From CAYVFC01 sp964450715 (lineage in GTDB: Bacteria > Myxococcota_A > Polyangia > Polyangiales > JAFGIB01), in contig CAYVFC010000011.1 in the NCBI GenBank assembly GCA_964450715.1, positions 29,020 through 93,019 of the forward strand: 64,000 nt of DNA. Reading direction: 5' to 3'. A model generated the notes under the pieces. It was not told the DNA's origin. It saw only the letters and a program-made list of their open reading frames with translations, and did not search any database. Positions 18,102-26,653 of the stretch are shown piece after piece (position 1 is the first letter of the stretch; the number at the start of each line of letters is the position of its first letter). The translations under genes and the position numbers were made by a program.

Positions 18102-19574
18102 TTACTCGATGACGATGGAGGTGCAGCCCACCAGCACCTCTACCTGCACGTTGGCGATGTTCTCTACCGTGTCGCACGCCTGCCCGCAGAGCACCACCTT
18201 GGTCACGTCGTCGGAGCCGTCCGCGTTCTTGGCGAACTGCCAGCCGTTGGCGCCGCCGTTGCAAGGGGCGGTGTCGTCCTTGGCGATGCAGATGGGGGCC
18301 CCGCCCTCCTCGGAGTACTGCACGTTGACGTTGGGCGGATCGCTGGCGTCGAGCACGTCCGGCACCGAGAACTCGCAACCCAGGGCCGATCCGCTGATCT
18401 CGTTCAGGGCCGCGCCCAGATCGGCGGCAAAGTCCTGGGTGGCGGTCATGTCGAAGTGGCAGTCGCCGGTGGTGCCATCGCGATCGCCGTGCGCGCAGGC
18501 GCCGTTGAGCTTGCCGGTTCCTCCCAGAAACGCCAGCTCGGAGAGGAAGCCGCGCGCCGGATCGCTACCCGGCGCTCCGATGACAAAGGTGCGGATGTTC
18601 ACGCCCCTGGCCTTGACCACCTCGGTGTCGAGCAGGTAGTGGGTGCAGGCCACCCCGCCGCTGCCGCAGGGCGCGCCGGTGAAGCTCGGGTCGGGGCAGG
18701 AGTCGGCGCCATCGGTGATCAGCACCACGAACCGGTTGCCGGGCGCTCCGCAGGGCGGCGCGCCGCAGGCGCCTCCCCACTCTTCGTGAAGGTGCGCGTA
18801 GGATAAAATGGTCGCCCCGACCAGCGGCGTGCCTCCCTTGGGCTTGACGTTGCCGAGCGCGTTTTGCAGCAGGCTGATCTGCGCGTCGGTCAACAGCTCT
18901 ACCGGCACGCCGCCCAGCGTGAGATCGGAATGAACCCCGCAGGAATCGTTGTTGCTGAAGAACATCAGGCCCGCACGCGTGCCCGCTCCGGCGGTACGGA
19001 GTTGGTCGAAGACGGCGATCAGGGCATCGGAGGTGATCTGCCATTTGGTGGGCAGGCTCGGATTCTTGGTAGTAGCGCTCGCTTCGCACTCCTCGTTGGT
19101 CTGACCGTCGGCCGGGGTATTGCAGAGCATGCTGCCGCTGCGGTCGATGACGAAGAGAATGCTGGCGGGAAGCTCCTCGGACTCGTAGCTCTCGGCCGTG
19201 CAGCCCAGCTGACCCTGAAGCTCGGGGCAGAGCGCTCCCTCCCCGCCGCCGGTATCTCCGGCCGCGGCCACCTCCGGGCAGCCGGAGCAGGGACCCAGCG
19301 TGCCGTTGTTGTCGCACAGCTGGGTTCCACTCTCGGTACCGTCCGGGCAATAGCAGGCGAGGTTCTGGCCCCGGGGCTCGCAGGTCACGGTCTGGCTGGC
19401 TCCCGCGGTTCCGGAGCCCCCGCTCGCACCGCCGACACCCGCTCCTCCGGTGCCTCCCGTTCCGTTACCCGCAGTGGGCAGCCCCGGACCGCCGCCCCCT
19501 CCCCCGTTCTCCGCATCGCAACCGGTAAGAGTTAGAATCGAGATGACCAGCGGAATAATTTTCCAGTTTGCCAC
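18102..19574 (-). CDS. vWA-domain surface lipoprotein
   Basis: 490 residues from the GTG at 19574, chosen because GGAGG lies about nine bases before it and because it gives a clean lipoprotein signal (KIIPLVISILTLTGC). A Gly/Thr-rich linker follows, then Cys-rich segments (CYCPDGTESGTQLCDNNGTL) and a von Willebrand A domain beginning ASILFVIDRSGSML, whose DRSGS supplies the MIDAS metal ligands. Later come GTPLVGATILSYAH and VVLITDGADSC. The C-terminal part is Cys-rich. This architecture is common in Myxococcota cell-surface lipoproteins of unknown partner. The 206-base spacer between its stop and the response-regulator start shows no gene. Confidence 0.9.
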   Translation of the reverse strand: MANWKIIPLVISILTLTGCDAENGGGGGGPGLPTAGNGTGGTGGAGVGGASGGSGTAGASQTVTCEPRGQNLACYCPDGTESGTQLCDNNGTLGPCSGCPEVAAAGDTGGGEGALCPELQGQLGCTAESYESEELPASILFVIDRSGSMLCNTPADGQTNEECEASATTKNPSLPTKWQITSDALIAVFDQLRTAGAGTRAGLMFFSNNDSCGVHSDLTLGGVPVELLTDAQISLLQNALGNVKPKGGTPLVGATILSYAHLHEEWGGACGAPPCGAPGNRFVVLITDGADSCPDPSFTGAPCGSGGVACTHYLLDTEVVKARGVNIRTFVIGAPGSDPARGFLSELAFLGGTGKLNGACAHGDRDGTTGDCHFDMTATQDFAADLGAALNEISGSALGCEFSVPDVLDASDPPNVNVQYSEEGGAPICIAKDDTAPCNGGANGWQFAKNADGSDDVTKVVLCGQACDTVENIANVQVEVLVGCTSIVIE

Positions 19575-19730
19575 GGGTTCCAACCTCCGAAATCGGACGG
19601 GAAGCACTGCGCGATCCCGATATCCCAAGTTCAGTAGTAATCAGGCTAGCAGATTTCCACTGAAGGTTTAATGTCGATTAATTAATAAGCATTCGCCCGG
19701 TATCCGTTATTATATACGAAAAATAGGCAG

Positions 19731-20429
19731 ATGACCGACACCAAGGACCAGTCGCCGACCGGCCGTAAGCGAACCCGTAAGGACCCCAGACGAGCGTTGA
19801 CGCGGAAGAGGCTCATCGACGCCACGGCCGAGATTATCCGGCAACGCGGCGCCGGGGCGCTGTCCGTGGCCGCCATCGCCAGGCAGGCCGGGGTGCATCC
19901 GCCTGGATTCTACTCCTATTTCAAGAGCCTCGATCAGTGCGCGCAGGCCGCGGCCGAAGACCTGGGATCTGTGCTTCTGTCCAGGTACAGCGAGTCGCTC
20001 GGCAGCCGCATCTCCTTTCCCACCAGTCGAAGGCGGATCCTCGAGTTCATCCAGGTCACGCTGCAGGAGTGGCTGGACGAGCCCCATCTGACCGAGATCG
20101 TGCTGCGCTGCCGCTACGAGCGCTCGCCCATGGGCGAGGTGGTGCGCCGTTACGTGGACCGGGCGAGCGCCGATCTGGCGGAGAACCTGCGCAAGGTGGC
20201 CGACGGGGTCGGCGTCAAGCAGCGCGACCCGGAGGAAATCGAGCTGCTGGCCAGGCTCTGTTTCACGGCCTTCTTCAATGGGCTGGCCAACCTGGTCGAG
20301 AAGAACAACCGGGACGTGGAGAGGACCGCGAAGATGGTGGCCTACTTCGCCTACGATGCTGCCGGCGCGGCCATCGTCCGCTGGCGCAAGGAGCAAGAGG
20401 CGAGCGGTAGCGAACGTTCAGCTGGTTAG
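19731..20429 (+). CDS. TetR/AcrR-family transcriptional regulator
   Basis: 232 residues. After a basic N terminus, residues 24-70 form the TetR helix-turn-helix (RLIDATAEIIRQRGAGALSV, then IARQAGVHPPGFYSYFKSLD). The C-terminal ligand domain is helical and not diagnostic. It is divergent from the vWA lipoprotein gene with a 156-base AT-rich spacer, which it may control, and its stop lies nine bases from the stop of the convergent DUF4388/J-like gene. The ribosome site before ATG 19731 is weak. Confidence 0.9.
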   Translation: MTDTKDQSPTGRKRTRKDPRRALTRKRLIDATAEIIRQRGAGALSVAAIARQAGVHPPGFYSYFKSLDQCAQAAAEDLGSVLLSRYSESLGSRISFPTSRRRILEFIQVTLQEWLDEPHLTEIVLRCRYERSPMGEVVRRYVDRASADLAENLRKVADGVGVKQRDPEEIELLARLCFTAFFNGLANLVEKNNRDVERTAKMVAYFAYDAAGAAIVRWRKEQEASGSERSAG

Positions 20430-20438
20430 AAGTGGCGA

Positions 20439-21533
20439 TCAGTCGTCGTCCGGTCCGGGCGGCTTGCCTCCCGGAACAGCGTCGCCGCTCTCCGCTACGC
20501 TCGCGCCTCGCGCCAGCTCCTGCTTGGTCTTGATGGCGTCCTTCAGTCCGGACTTGTCGATACGAAGCTGATAGGACTTGATCTGGCCATCGACCAGCTG
20601 GGAAGCCGCCTCGTAGAAGATGTGGGGATAGACCTCGTTTCTGTAGGCGGCCCGCCGTGTAGGGTTGCTGAGCAGGGCGAAGGCTTCCTCGGCGATCCTG
20701 CGCATCTTCGCGCAGGCTTCCGGGGCGGTTTTGTCCCAGAGGCCGCCGCGTTGCAGCTTCTTGCGCAGCTTCTGGTAGGCCGCTTCGATCTCGTCGGTGT
20801 CCAGGCTCCAGTGTACGTCGAGCGCGTCGAAGTAGTTGGCCTTCTCCATGCGAGCAGCCGAATCTTCCAGCCGGTTCGCCAGCGAGGTTTCCTCGGTGAT
20901 CTTCGGTTCCAGCCACTCCACGCACTCGAACACGCCCAGCAACATGAGCAGCTGTACCGTGGTCTGTCGGCCGATGCCGCTGCGATTGGCCACCTCCTCG
21001 ACCGAGCGCTCCCCGTTCATCTGCAGCCGTACCAGCCGCTTCTCGGGCTCGGTCAAACCGAGCTCCAGCACGTAGCTGCGGTCCTGGCGCACCTTGGGGG
21101 CCAGCTTCATCCGCTTGCCCAACGCCTCTTCGACCGCGGCTACATTGAAGCCGCGAACGATGGCGCGCAGGCCTTCCATTACCAGCCTGCCCATGCTGAA
21201 TCGGTTTCGCTTCTCCGGGTTGGGCGGCTTCGGGTCCAGGGAGTAGGTGCCTTCGGGCCAGGCGAACGCCCGTACGATCGCCATCTTCTCCGGGTTCCTC
21301 ATGTAGGCGACCCCGCCCAGGATGGGCAGCTCGACCGTCCTGCCGGCGGAGGTGAAGTAAACCGTTCCCGTGACGGTGCGCTTGGCCAGCCGCCGTATCA
21401 GCAGCACGGCGATGGAGATCGGATCCATCTCCTCGGGCCTGGGCTCCCGCATCAGGGGAAGAGCTACGATTCCCTTCGCATCGAGGGGATTGCGGAACTT
21501 CCCCGAAAAAGCTTCGCTAGCGCCGCCACCCAC
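20439..21533 (-). CDS. DUF4388-like / winged-helix / degenerate J-domain protein
   Basis: 364 residues from the GTG at 21533, chosen because AAGGAG lies seven bases upstream (21541-21546) and because the longer frame to 21632 runs into a palindromic element. Residues 38-100 resemble DUF4388 (LAKRTVTGTVYFTSAGRTVE). Residues 160-208 (LTEPEKRLVRLQMNGERSVE, then VANRSGIGRQTTVQLLMLLG) match the winged-helix-like domain of the chaperone-cluster proteins at 71-4589. Residues 232-297 look like a J-domain (NYFDALDVHWSLDTDEIEAA, ending LLSNPTRRAAY), but the HPD tripeptide is absent, so it should not stimulate Hsp70. Function is unknown, possibly a scaffold. Confidence 0.82.
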   Translation of the reverse strand: MGGGASEAFSGKFRNPLDAKGIVALPLMREPRPEEMDPISIAVLLIRRLAKRTVTGTVYFTSAGRTVELPILGGVAYMRNPEKMAIVRAFAWPEGTYSLDPKPPNPEKRNRFSMGRLVMEGLRAIVRGFNVAAVEEALGKRMKLAPKVRQDRSYVLELGLTEPEKRLVRLQMNGERSVEEVANRSGIGRQTTVQLLMLLGVFECVEWLEPKITEETSLANRLEDSAARMEKANYFDALDVHWSLDTDEIEAAYQKLRKKLQRGGLWDKTAPEACAKMRRIAEEAFALLSNPTRRAAYRNEVYPHIFYEAASQLVDGQIKSYQLRIDKSGLKDAIKTKQELARGASVAESGDAVPGGKPPGPDDD

Positions 21534-21547
21534 GCAAATGCTCCTTA

Positions 21548-21727
21548 GGAGGCACCGCAAAATGAACGATACGAGACCGGGCGCGTCGGCGGAGCGCAAT
21601 CGCGAGCGCGCCCGGAGGAAAAACCGCAGCAATAGCAGCGCTATTTCGAGGATTTTTCCGAGGACGAAAGCCGCGAGTGCGCCCGCCCACGCGGCCGCAA
21701 CCGGGTCGTTTATTTTGCGGTGCCTCC
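21548..21727. mobile_element. 180-bp MITE-like palindromic element with TTA flanks
   Basis: Terminal inverted repeats of about 22 bases (GGAGGCACCGCAAAAT then R then AACGA) differ at one position. The element is flanked on both sides by TTA (21545-21547 and 21728-21730), consistent with a three-base target duplication. The centre contains AATAGCAGCGCTATTTCGAG, related to the centre of the palindromes at 45717, 47448 and 63728. No reading frame inside is credible. It sits exactly upstream of the Shine-Dalgarno sequence of the 20439-21533 gene. Confidence 0.75.
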
Positions 21728-21785
21728 TTAGGGGAATTATAGCCCATTTTTACGGGACCGATCGAGGGAGCCGGAAAAGCGCGCT

Positions 21786-22775
21786 TCAGAGCAGGAAGTC
21801 GTCGAAGCTGTCCGCGCCCTTCTTCTTCTTGGGCCGCGCCTTCTTCTTCGGCTTCTTCTTCGGCTTTTCCGGTTCTGGCTCCGGTTCGTCCGCCTCGGGT
21901 TCCGGCTCTGGCTCGGGTTCCGCCTCGGGCTCTGGCTCGGGTTCCGGCTCCGGCTCGTAGCTATCCTCGGCGTCCGGCGTTTCCTCTTCCTCTTCCTCTT
22001 CCTCTTCTTCCTCCTCTTCCGGCTCGCTTTCCGGTTCTGGCTCCAGAGGTCGAGGCGCTTGCTTTGCTTCGCCTTCGGAGTCGAAGCGATGGGTGCTGGG
22101 GGACTTGACCAGATGGTAGATGCCGAAGACGTCGAGCCCGACGCCCGGCACCAGCAGCCCCACGCCGCCGCCGACCGACCCCTCGGCCAGCATGAAGATA
22201 CCGAGACCGGTCAGCACCACGCCCGATCCGAGCCCCACCCAGCCCCAGGTCTTGTTCGGCTCCCGGGTCTCCTCGAAGTAGTCCACGTTCGAGCGCGGGA
22301 AGGAGAGCACGGGGTGGATGCTCTGGTCTTCGGATACCTGATACAGATAGTGCATCTCGATGCGCGACGCCTTGCGGCCTCGCTTGCCTTGCATCAGCTC
22401 GTCGACGTCGGTCGAGGAGGGGACGGTCAAACCTTCCTCGGAGAGCAGGGCGACCGTTCCGTCCAGGCACTGGTCGCAGGACAGGACGATGGCCCCGTTC
22501 TGCCTGCCGATCCTACCGGGCTTCTCGACCCCGACCCGGCTCATGTCGATCTCCCGTTCGGTGGTGCCCGACTCGACGGCCCGGACCGTGCTCTGACCCA
22601 GTCGCAGCACTTGCAGCGAGGCGCGGGAGTTGTCCTTCAGCTTGGCGACCGTGGTGGTGGTGGTGCAGGCCGGTAGCAGTAAAAGCAGCGCGGCGAGCAG
22701 CCGGGGATTGCGGGCGCCCTCGAAAAATCGAGGCATTCGCTCAGGCCGGTCCGTGGTGTCGATGATGCTCTGCAT
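21786..22775 (-). CDS. Lipoprotein with acidic Glu/Pro repeat tail and Lys-rich C terminus
   Basis: 329 residues from the ATG at 22775, preceded by GGGGAGA. The N terminus carries a hydrophobic stretch and lipobox (LLAALLLLLPACTTTT). Residues 40-170 form a compact domain of unknown family (AIVLSCDQCLDGTVALLSEE). Two glycine-rich hydrophobic helices follow (WGWVGLGSGVVLTGLGIFML; GGGVGLLVPGVGLDVFGIYH). The remainder is a long run of Glu and of Glu-Pro dipeptides, then Lys/Pro-rich sequence ending DSFDDFLL. The charged tail may act as a spacer or bind cations or peptidoglycan; this is inference. It is divergent from the radical SAM gene. Confidence 0.85.
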   Translation of the reverse strand: MQSIIDTTDRPERMPRFFEGARNPRLLAALLLLLPACTTTTTVAKLKDNSRASLQVLRLGQSTVRAVESGTTEREIDMSRVGVEKPGRIGRQNGAIVLSCDQCLDGTVALLSEEGLTVPSSTDVDELMQGKRGRKASRIEMHYLYQVSEDQSIHPVLSFPRSNVDYFEETREPNKTWGWVGLGSGVVLTGLGIFMLAEGSVGGGVGLLVPGVGLDVFGIYHLVKSPSTHRFDSEGEAKQAPRPLEPEPESEPEEEEEEEEEEEEETPDAEDSYEPEPEPEPEPEAEPEPEPEPEADEPEPEPEKPKKKPKKKARPKKKKGADSFDDFLL

Positions 22776-22819
22776 TGCGTCTCCCCGTTTTTTTCTGCGG
22801 TTGGGCGCAGTGTACTCGA

Positions 22820-22829
22820 TACGGTTTCG
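22820..22829. promoter_or_regulatory. Third copy of the TACGGTTTCG motif
   Basis: Located in the 154-base divergent spacer between the acidic-tail lipoprotein and the radical SAM gene. It extends as CGATACGGTTTCGAAATCC, close to the two copies near the duplicated cassettes. It may be a shared operator or promoter element for envelope genes; assignment rests only on recurrence in intergenic DNA. Confidence 0.3.
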
Positions 22830-22929
22830 AAATCCATACTCCAGGCGTGGGACTGCCGTTGTCTGCCTCGTCGGGCCCATCCGGAGCGCTCGGTTGCCTC
22901 GACCCTCCGCAGGGGCTAATTTTCTTGCG

Positions 22930-24237
22930 ATGAGTGACCCGGCGTTTACCCGTCGCCAGCTTCTGGGACGCGCCGTTCGCTACGGGGGCGCGCTGGCCGG
23001 CGCCGGTCTGCTGCTCTCGCAGACCGACTTCTGGCGCCTGTTGCTGCCGGACGAAACCGAGCCCGGGCCGGGAACGGCCCCGGAGCCCGGCCCGGCCGCG
23101 GGACCGGCTCCGGGCAAGGTGCTGGCCGACGACAAGCTCAGGGAGCTGTCGAAGATCTCCCGGCCTGCCCGCTACTGGATCTCCACCCGCAGCCAGGGCG
23201 CCGTCTGTACCGATTGCCACAGCGCGGCCGATATCGAGGGGGTGACCGAGCACGATCACGACCGGGTCCAGATCCGTTGCCAGCTGTGCGCTCGTAAGTG
23301 CGTGTTGGGCGAGGGCGAGCGCGGCATGTGCCGGGCCCGCATCCATATCAAGGGCGAGCTGCGCACGCTGGTCTATGGGCGGCCCATCACCGTGCACGTG
23401 GACCCGGTGGAGAAGAAACCCTTCTACCATTTCCTGCCCGGCAGTCGCGCCTACTCGCTCGCCACCAGCGGCTGTCCGCTCAGGTGCAAGTTCTGCCAGA
23501 ACTGGCAGATCTCGCAGGCGCTGCCCGAGGACTATTCCTCGCCGTTCGTCGGTCCGGCTGAGATCGTCAGCCAGGCCGAGCACCGGCGCTCGCCCATCAT
23601 CGCCTACACCTACAACGAGCCCACGGTCTTCACCGAGTACCTGACCGATATCGCTCGCCAGGCGCGCCCGCGCGGGGTACGCAGCGTGCTCATCAGCTGC
23701 GGTTTCATGAACGCGCTTCCGCTGCAGGAGATGTGCGAGGTGCTGGACGGCATCAAGATCGACCTCAAGGGTTTCAGCCGGGATTTTTACCGCCGGGCCT
23801 GTGGGGCCGAGCTCGATCCGGTGCTGCGCAGCATCAAGCAGGTGGCGCGCAGCGGCGTGCACCTGGAGATCGTCAACCTGGTGGTTCCCACCCTGAACGA
23901 CTCGGATAGCATGTTGAAAGACCTGGCCAAGTGGGTGGTCGGGGAGGTGGGGCCGGACGTGCCCGTGCACTACACCCGCTTCCACCCCGACTTCCAGCTG
24001 CGCAACCTGCCGCCCACCCCCACCGCCACTCTGGAGCGCGCCCGCCAGATCGCCATGGACGCTGGTCTCCGCTATCCCTTCGTCGGCAACCTGCCCGGGC
24101 ACCCCGGCAACCACACCTATTGTCCGAAGTGTCGCCAGATCGTCATCAAGCGCAGCGGCTTCTTCCTGGCGGAAAACCACGTCAAGGCCGGCCGTTGCGA
24201 GTATTGCAACGAAAAGATCGCCGGCGTCTGGTCGTGA
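22930..24237 (+). CDS. amrS: AmrS-like radical SAM protein with Tat-type signal
   Basis: 435 residues from the ATG at 22930. The N terminus has a twin-Arg signal (FTRRQLLGRAVRYGGALAGA) and a Pro/Ala-rich linker. CTDCH, a CxxCH-type motif, follows at about residue 95. The family core is clear: CQLCARKCVLGEGERGMCRA, the radical SAM cluster CPLRCKFCQNW, YTYNEPTVFTEYL, GIKIDLKGFSRDFYR, and a C-terminal zinc-ribbon-like tail (YCPKCRQIV, CEYCNEKIAGVWS). These are hallmarks of the AmmeMemoRadiSam radical SAM enzymes, whose reaction is not established. The Memo and AMMECR1 partners are absent here. It is followed after 22 bases by a membrane SpeE-like protein. Confidence 0.9.
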   Translation: MSDPAFTRRQLLGRAVRYGGALAGAGLLLSQTDFWRLLLPDETEPGPGTAPEPGPAAGPAPGKVLADDKLRELSKISRPARYWISTRSQGAVCTDCHSAADIEGVTEHDHDRVQIRCQLCARKCVLGEGERGMCRARIHIKGELRTLVYGRPITVHVDPVEKKPFYHFLPGSRAYSLATSGCPLRCKFCQNWQISQALPEDYSSPFVGPAEIVSQAEHRRSPIIAYTYNEPTVFTEYLTDIARQARPRGVRSVLISCGFMNALPLQEMCEVLDGIKIDLKGFSRDFYRRACGAELDPVLRSIKQVARSGVHLEIVNLVVPTLNDSDSMLKDLAKWVVGEVGPDVPVHYTRFHPDFQLRNLPPTPTATLERARQIAMDAGLRYPFVGNLPGHPGNHTYCPKCRQIVIKRSGFFLAENHVKAGRCEYCNEKIAGVWS

Positions 24238-24259
24238 TCGAATCATCCCCTCTCGCGCC

Positions 24260-26437
24260 ATGACCTTCTGGTTGCTGGAGATCGGGCTCATTTCCATCCT
24301 GGGGCAGGTGGTGCTGCTCAGGGAGCTCACCACGGCCTTCTTCGGCAGCGAGCTCATCACCATCCTGGCGCTGGGGTTGTGGATGCTCTGGACCGGCGTG
24401 GGCGCCGCCCTGGGGCGTTCGGGCCACCTGCCGAGGCCTGCCGGCGTCCGCGTTCTCTTTCTGCTGGCCAGCCTGCTGGTGTTTGCGGACGTGGTGTTTA
24501 TCCGTCGTATTCATATCCTCTTCGGCGGCGTCCCGGGAGCGGACCTCGGCTTTCCCGCCCAACTAGCGGCCATGGCGCTGGCGCTGCTGCCGTTGGGGCT
24601 CGGGCTCGGGCTGGTCTTCCAGTGGGCGGCCAAGCTCTACGTTGAGTCCGGTCGCACCCTGGCGCTCGCTTACGCGGTGGAGAGCGCCGGCGGGGTGCTC
24701 GGGGGGGCGGCCGCCACCCTGGCGCTGGGCGCGGGCCTTCAGAACTACGCCATCGGGCTGCTCTGCTGCTCGCTGTCGCTCGGGGCGGCGCTTCATCCGC
24801 TCGCCCGCGGTTGCGGGCTCGGCCCTCGCAGGCTTTTACTGCTGGCCCTGGCCGCGCCCGTGGCGCTGCTGCTCGCCATCGCCGCCTGGCGCGGCCCGGA
24901 GATCGACCGGGCTTTGACCGCCTGGAACCATCCCCATCTGCTCGATAGCCGCGATACCCCCTACGGCCGAGTCACGGTGACCGGCCTCGGGGGCCAGGTG
25001 TCGGTCTTCCATAACAACGCGCTCAGCTTCGAGAGCGAGGGGACCCGGGCCGAGGAGCTAGCGCACCTGTCGGCGTTGCAGCATCCTCGTCCGAGATCCG
25101 CGCTGGTGCTCGGCGGTGGCGGCGAGGGGCTGGCGCGCGAGGTCGGAAAGCACCGTATCGCGCGCGTCGATCAGGTGGAGATCGACGCGAGCGGCTGGAA
25201 GCTGGTCCGGCGCTTTCTGTCGCCACAGCGCCCGCCCGCGCCGTCGGCGGGCCGGGTGCGCACGACCTTCGCCGACCCTCGGGCCTTCCTGCGCGATACC
25301 CGCCAGCGCTACGATCTCATCCTGGTGGCCATGCCCGAGCCGGGCTCGGCGCTGGACAACCGCTACTATACGAGGGAGTTTTTCCTGCTCTGCGCCCGGC
25401 GCCTGAGCCGGGAAGGCGTGCTCGGCTTCCGCCTCGGCTCCTCGGAGAACCTCTGGACCCCGCACCTGTTGCGCCGCGCCGCCAGCATTCACCGGGCCTT
25501 GCGGCAGGCCTTCGCGGACGCGGTGGTGCTGCCGGGCACCAGCAATCTCTTTCTGGCTTCGCGGGGGAAGCTCGGCCTCGATCCCGACCTGCTCTCGCAC
25601 CGGTTCCGGCAGCGGGGGATAGAAGCGCGCATGGTATCGCCCGCTTACATCCGCTATCTATACCAGAACGATCGTTTCGAGGAGATCCGCCGGCGGCTGG
25701 GCGAGACCCGGGCGGCGATCAACACCGACACCCGGCCGGTATGCTTCCAAAATACATTGATTATATGGCTTTCCAGGTTCTACCCGAAGCTTTCCTTGCA
25801 GGAGCTGTCCTCTCTCTATGAACCGGGGATACGCCAGGCGACGGCCGGCGCCGCCACCCTGCTCGTCCTCTCGCTCTGCTTCTGGCTTTCGCGGCGCCGC
25901 CCTCCGCTCCGGCGCGCGCTGCTGGCGGGTATGGCGGGGCTGTTGGGCATGGTGATGGAGAGCGCGCTCATCCTGCACTACCAGGTCAAGACGGGCGTAC
26001 TCTACAGGGATCTCGGGCTGCTCATCACCCTGTTCATGGCCGGGCTGGCCTGCGGCTCGGGCGCGGTGCACCGCCGGCTCGGTTCCGCTCCGCATCGCCC
26101 CGGGCGAGCGCGCAGGCTGGGCGCGGTCGCGCTGGGGGCCTTCGTCGTGCTCTGCTTGGCCGTAGCCTTTCTGAGCGGAAGCTCGGTTGCGCCGCTGGGT
26201 TTGACCTCGGCCGGGTTGTTTCTCTCGGGCTGCCTGCTCTCCGCTCTGTTCGCCTGCGCGAGCCTGGACGGAGTCGAGGAGCAGCGTCGGGTAGTCTCGC
26301 CGCTATATGCCGCCGATCTGGTAGGCGGCTGCCTGGGATCGCTGGCCGCGAGCCTGTTCTTGGTGCCGGTGCTGGGCATCCAGCTGACCGCGCTGGTTGC
26401 AGCCCTACTCTGCCTGGTTTCATTGTTGCTTCTTTGA
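24260..26437 (+). CDS. Membrane-bound spermidine-synthase-like protein
   Basis: 725 residues. An N-terminal hydrophobic domain (about six helices, starting FWLLEIGLISILGQVVLLRE) is followed at about 240-480 by a spermidine-synthase-like Rossmann domain: LVLGGGGEGLAREV (SAM glycine loop), VDQVEIDASGWKLVRRFL, and DLILVAMPEPGSALDNRYYT. A second set of hydrophobic helices follows at about 535-725. Such fused proteins lack evidence for making spermidine and may transfer aminopropyl groups or other SAM-derived moieties. Adjacency to the AmrS-like protein suggests a shared SAM-dependent process at the membrane (inference). Confidence 0.88.
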   Translation: MTFWLLEIGLISILGQVVLLRELTTAFFGSELITILALGLWMLWTGVGAALGRSGHLPRPAGVRVLFLLASLLVFADVVFIRRIHILFGGVPGADLGFPAQLAAMALALLPLGLGLGLVFQWAAKLYVESGRTLALAYAVESAGGVLGGAAATLALGAGLQNYAIGLLCCSLSLGAALHPLARGCGLGPRRLLLLALAAPVALLLAIAAWRGPEIDRALTAWNHPHLLDSRDTPYGRVTVTGLGGQVSVFHNNALSFESEGTRAEELAHLSALQHPRPRSALVLGGGGEGLAREVGKHRIARVDQVEIDASGWKLVRRFLSPQRPPAPSAGRVRTTFADPRAFLRDTRQRYDLILVAMPEPGSALDNRYYTREFFLLCARRLSREGVLGFRLGSSENLWTPHLLRRAASIHRALRQAFADAVVLPGTSNLFLASRGKLGLDPDLLSHRFRQRGIEARMVSPAYIRYLYQNDRFEEIRRRLGETRAAINTDTRPVCFQNTLIIWLSRFYPKLSLQELSSLYEPGIRQATAGAATLLVLSLCFWLSRRRPPLRRALLAGMAGLLGMVMESALILHYQVKTGVLYRDLGLLITLFMAGLACGSGAVHRRLGSAPHRPGRARRLGAVALGAFVVLCLAVAFLSGSSVAPLGLTSAGLFLSGCLLSALFACASLDGVEEQRRVVSPLYAADLVGGCLGSLAASLFLVPVLGIQLTALVAALLCLVSLLLL

Positions 26438-26653
26438 GACGGGGCGCGGACGCCGGGAAGCGCGCGCTTTTCGACCGCAGGGTTTTCGGCTATATTGTCG
26501 GCTCGGGTGCGTTGACGCTTCGCGCGGAGCTCAGACGCGTCCCTCTTATCGAACGAGCCCTGCAAGTGCCGGTAACTTCGAGCTTTCTTTTAACGCGGAA
26601 TGCGGTGTCCGCACATCGCTACCGCTTTGCTGTCCCGATCTCCAGGAGGATTT

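Noticed and set aside
21534..21632. N-terminal extension of the DUF4388/J-like protein
   Set aside because: It would run into the palindromic element; the GTG at 21533 has a well-placed AAGGAG.
21860..22060. Low-complexity tract that could be a microsatellite or non-coding region
   Set aside because: It encodes the Glu and Glu-Pro tail in the frame of a lipoprotein with a good start and lipobox.
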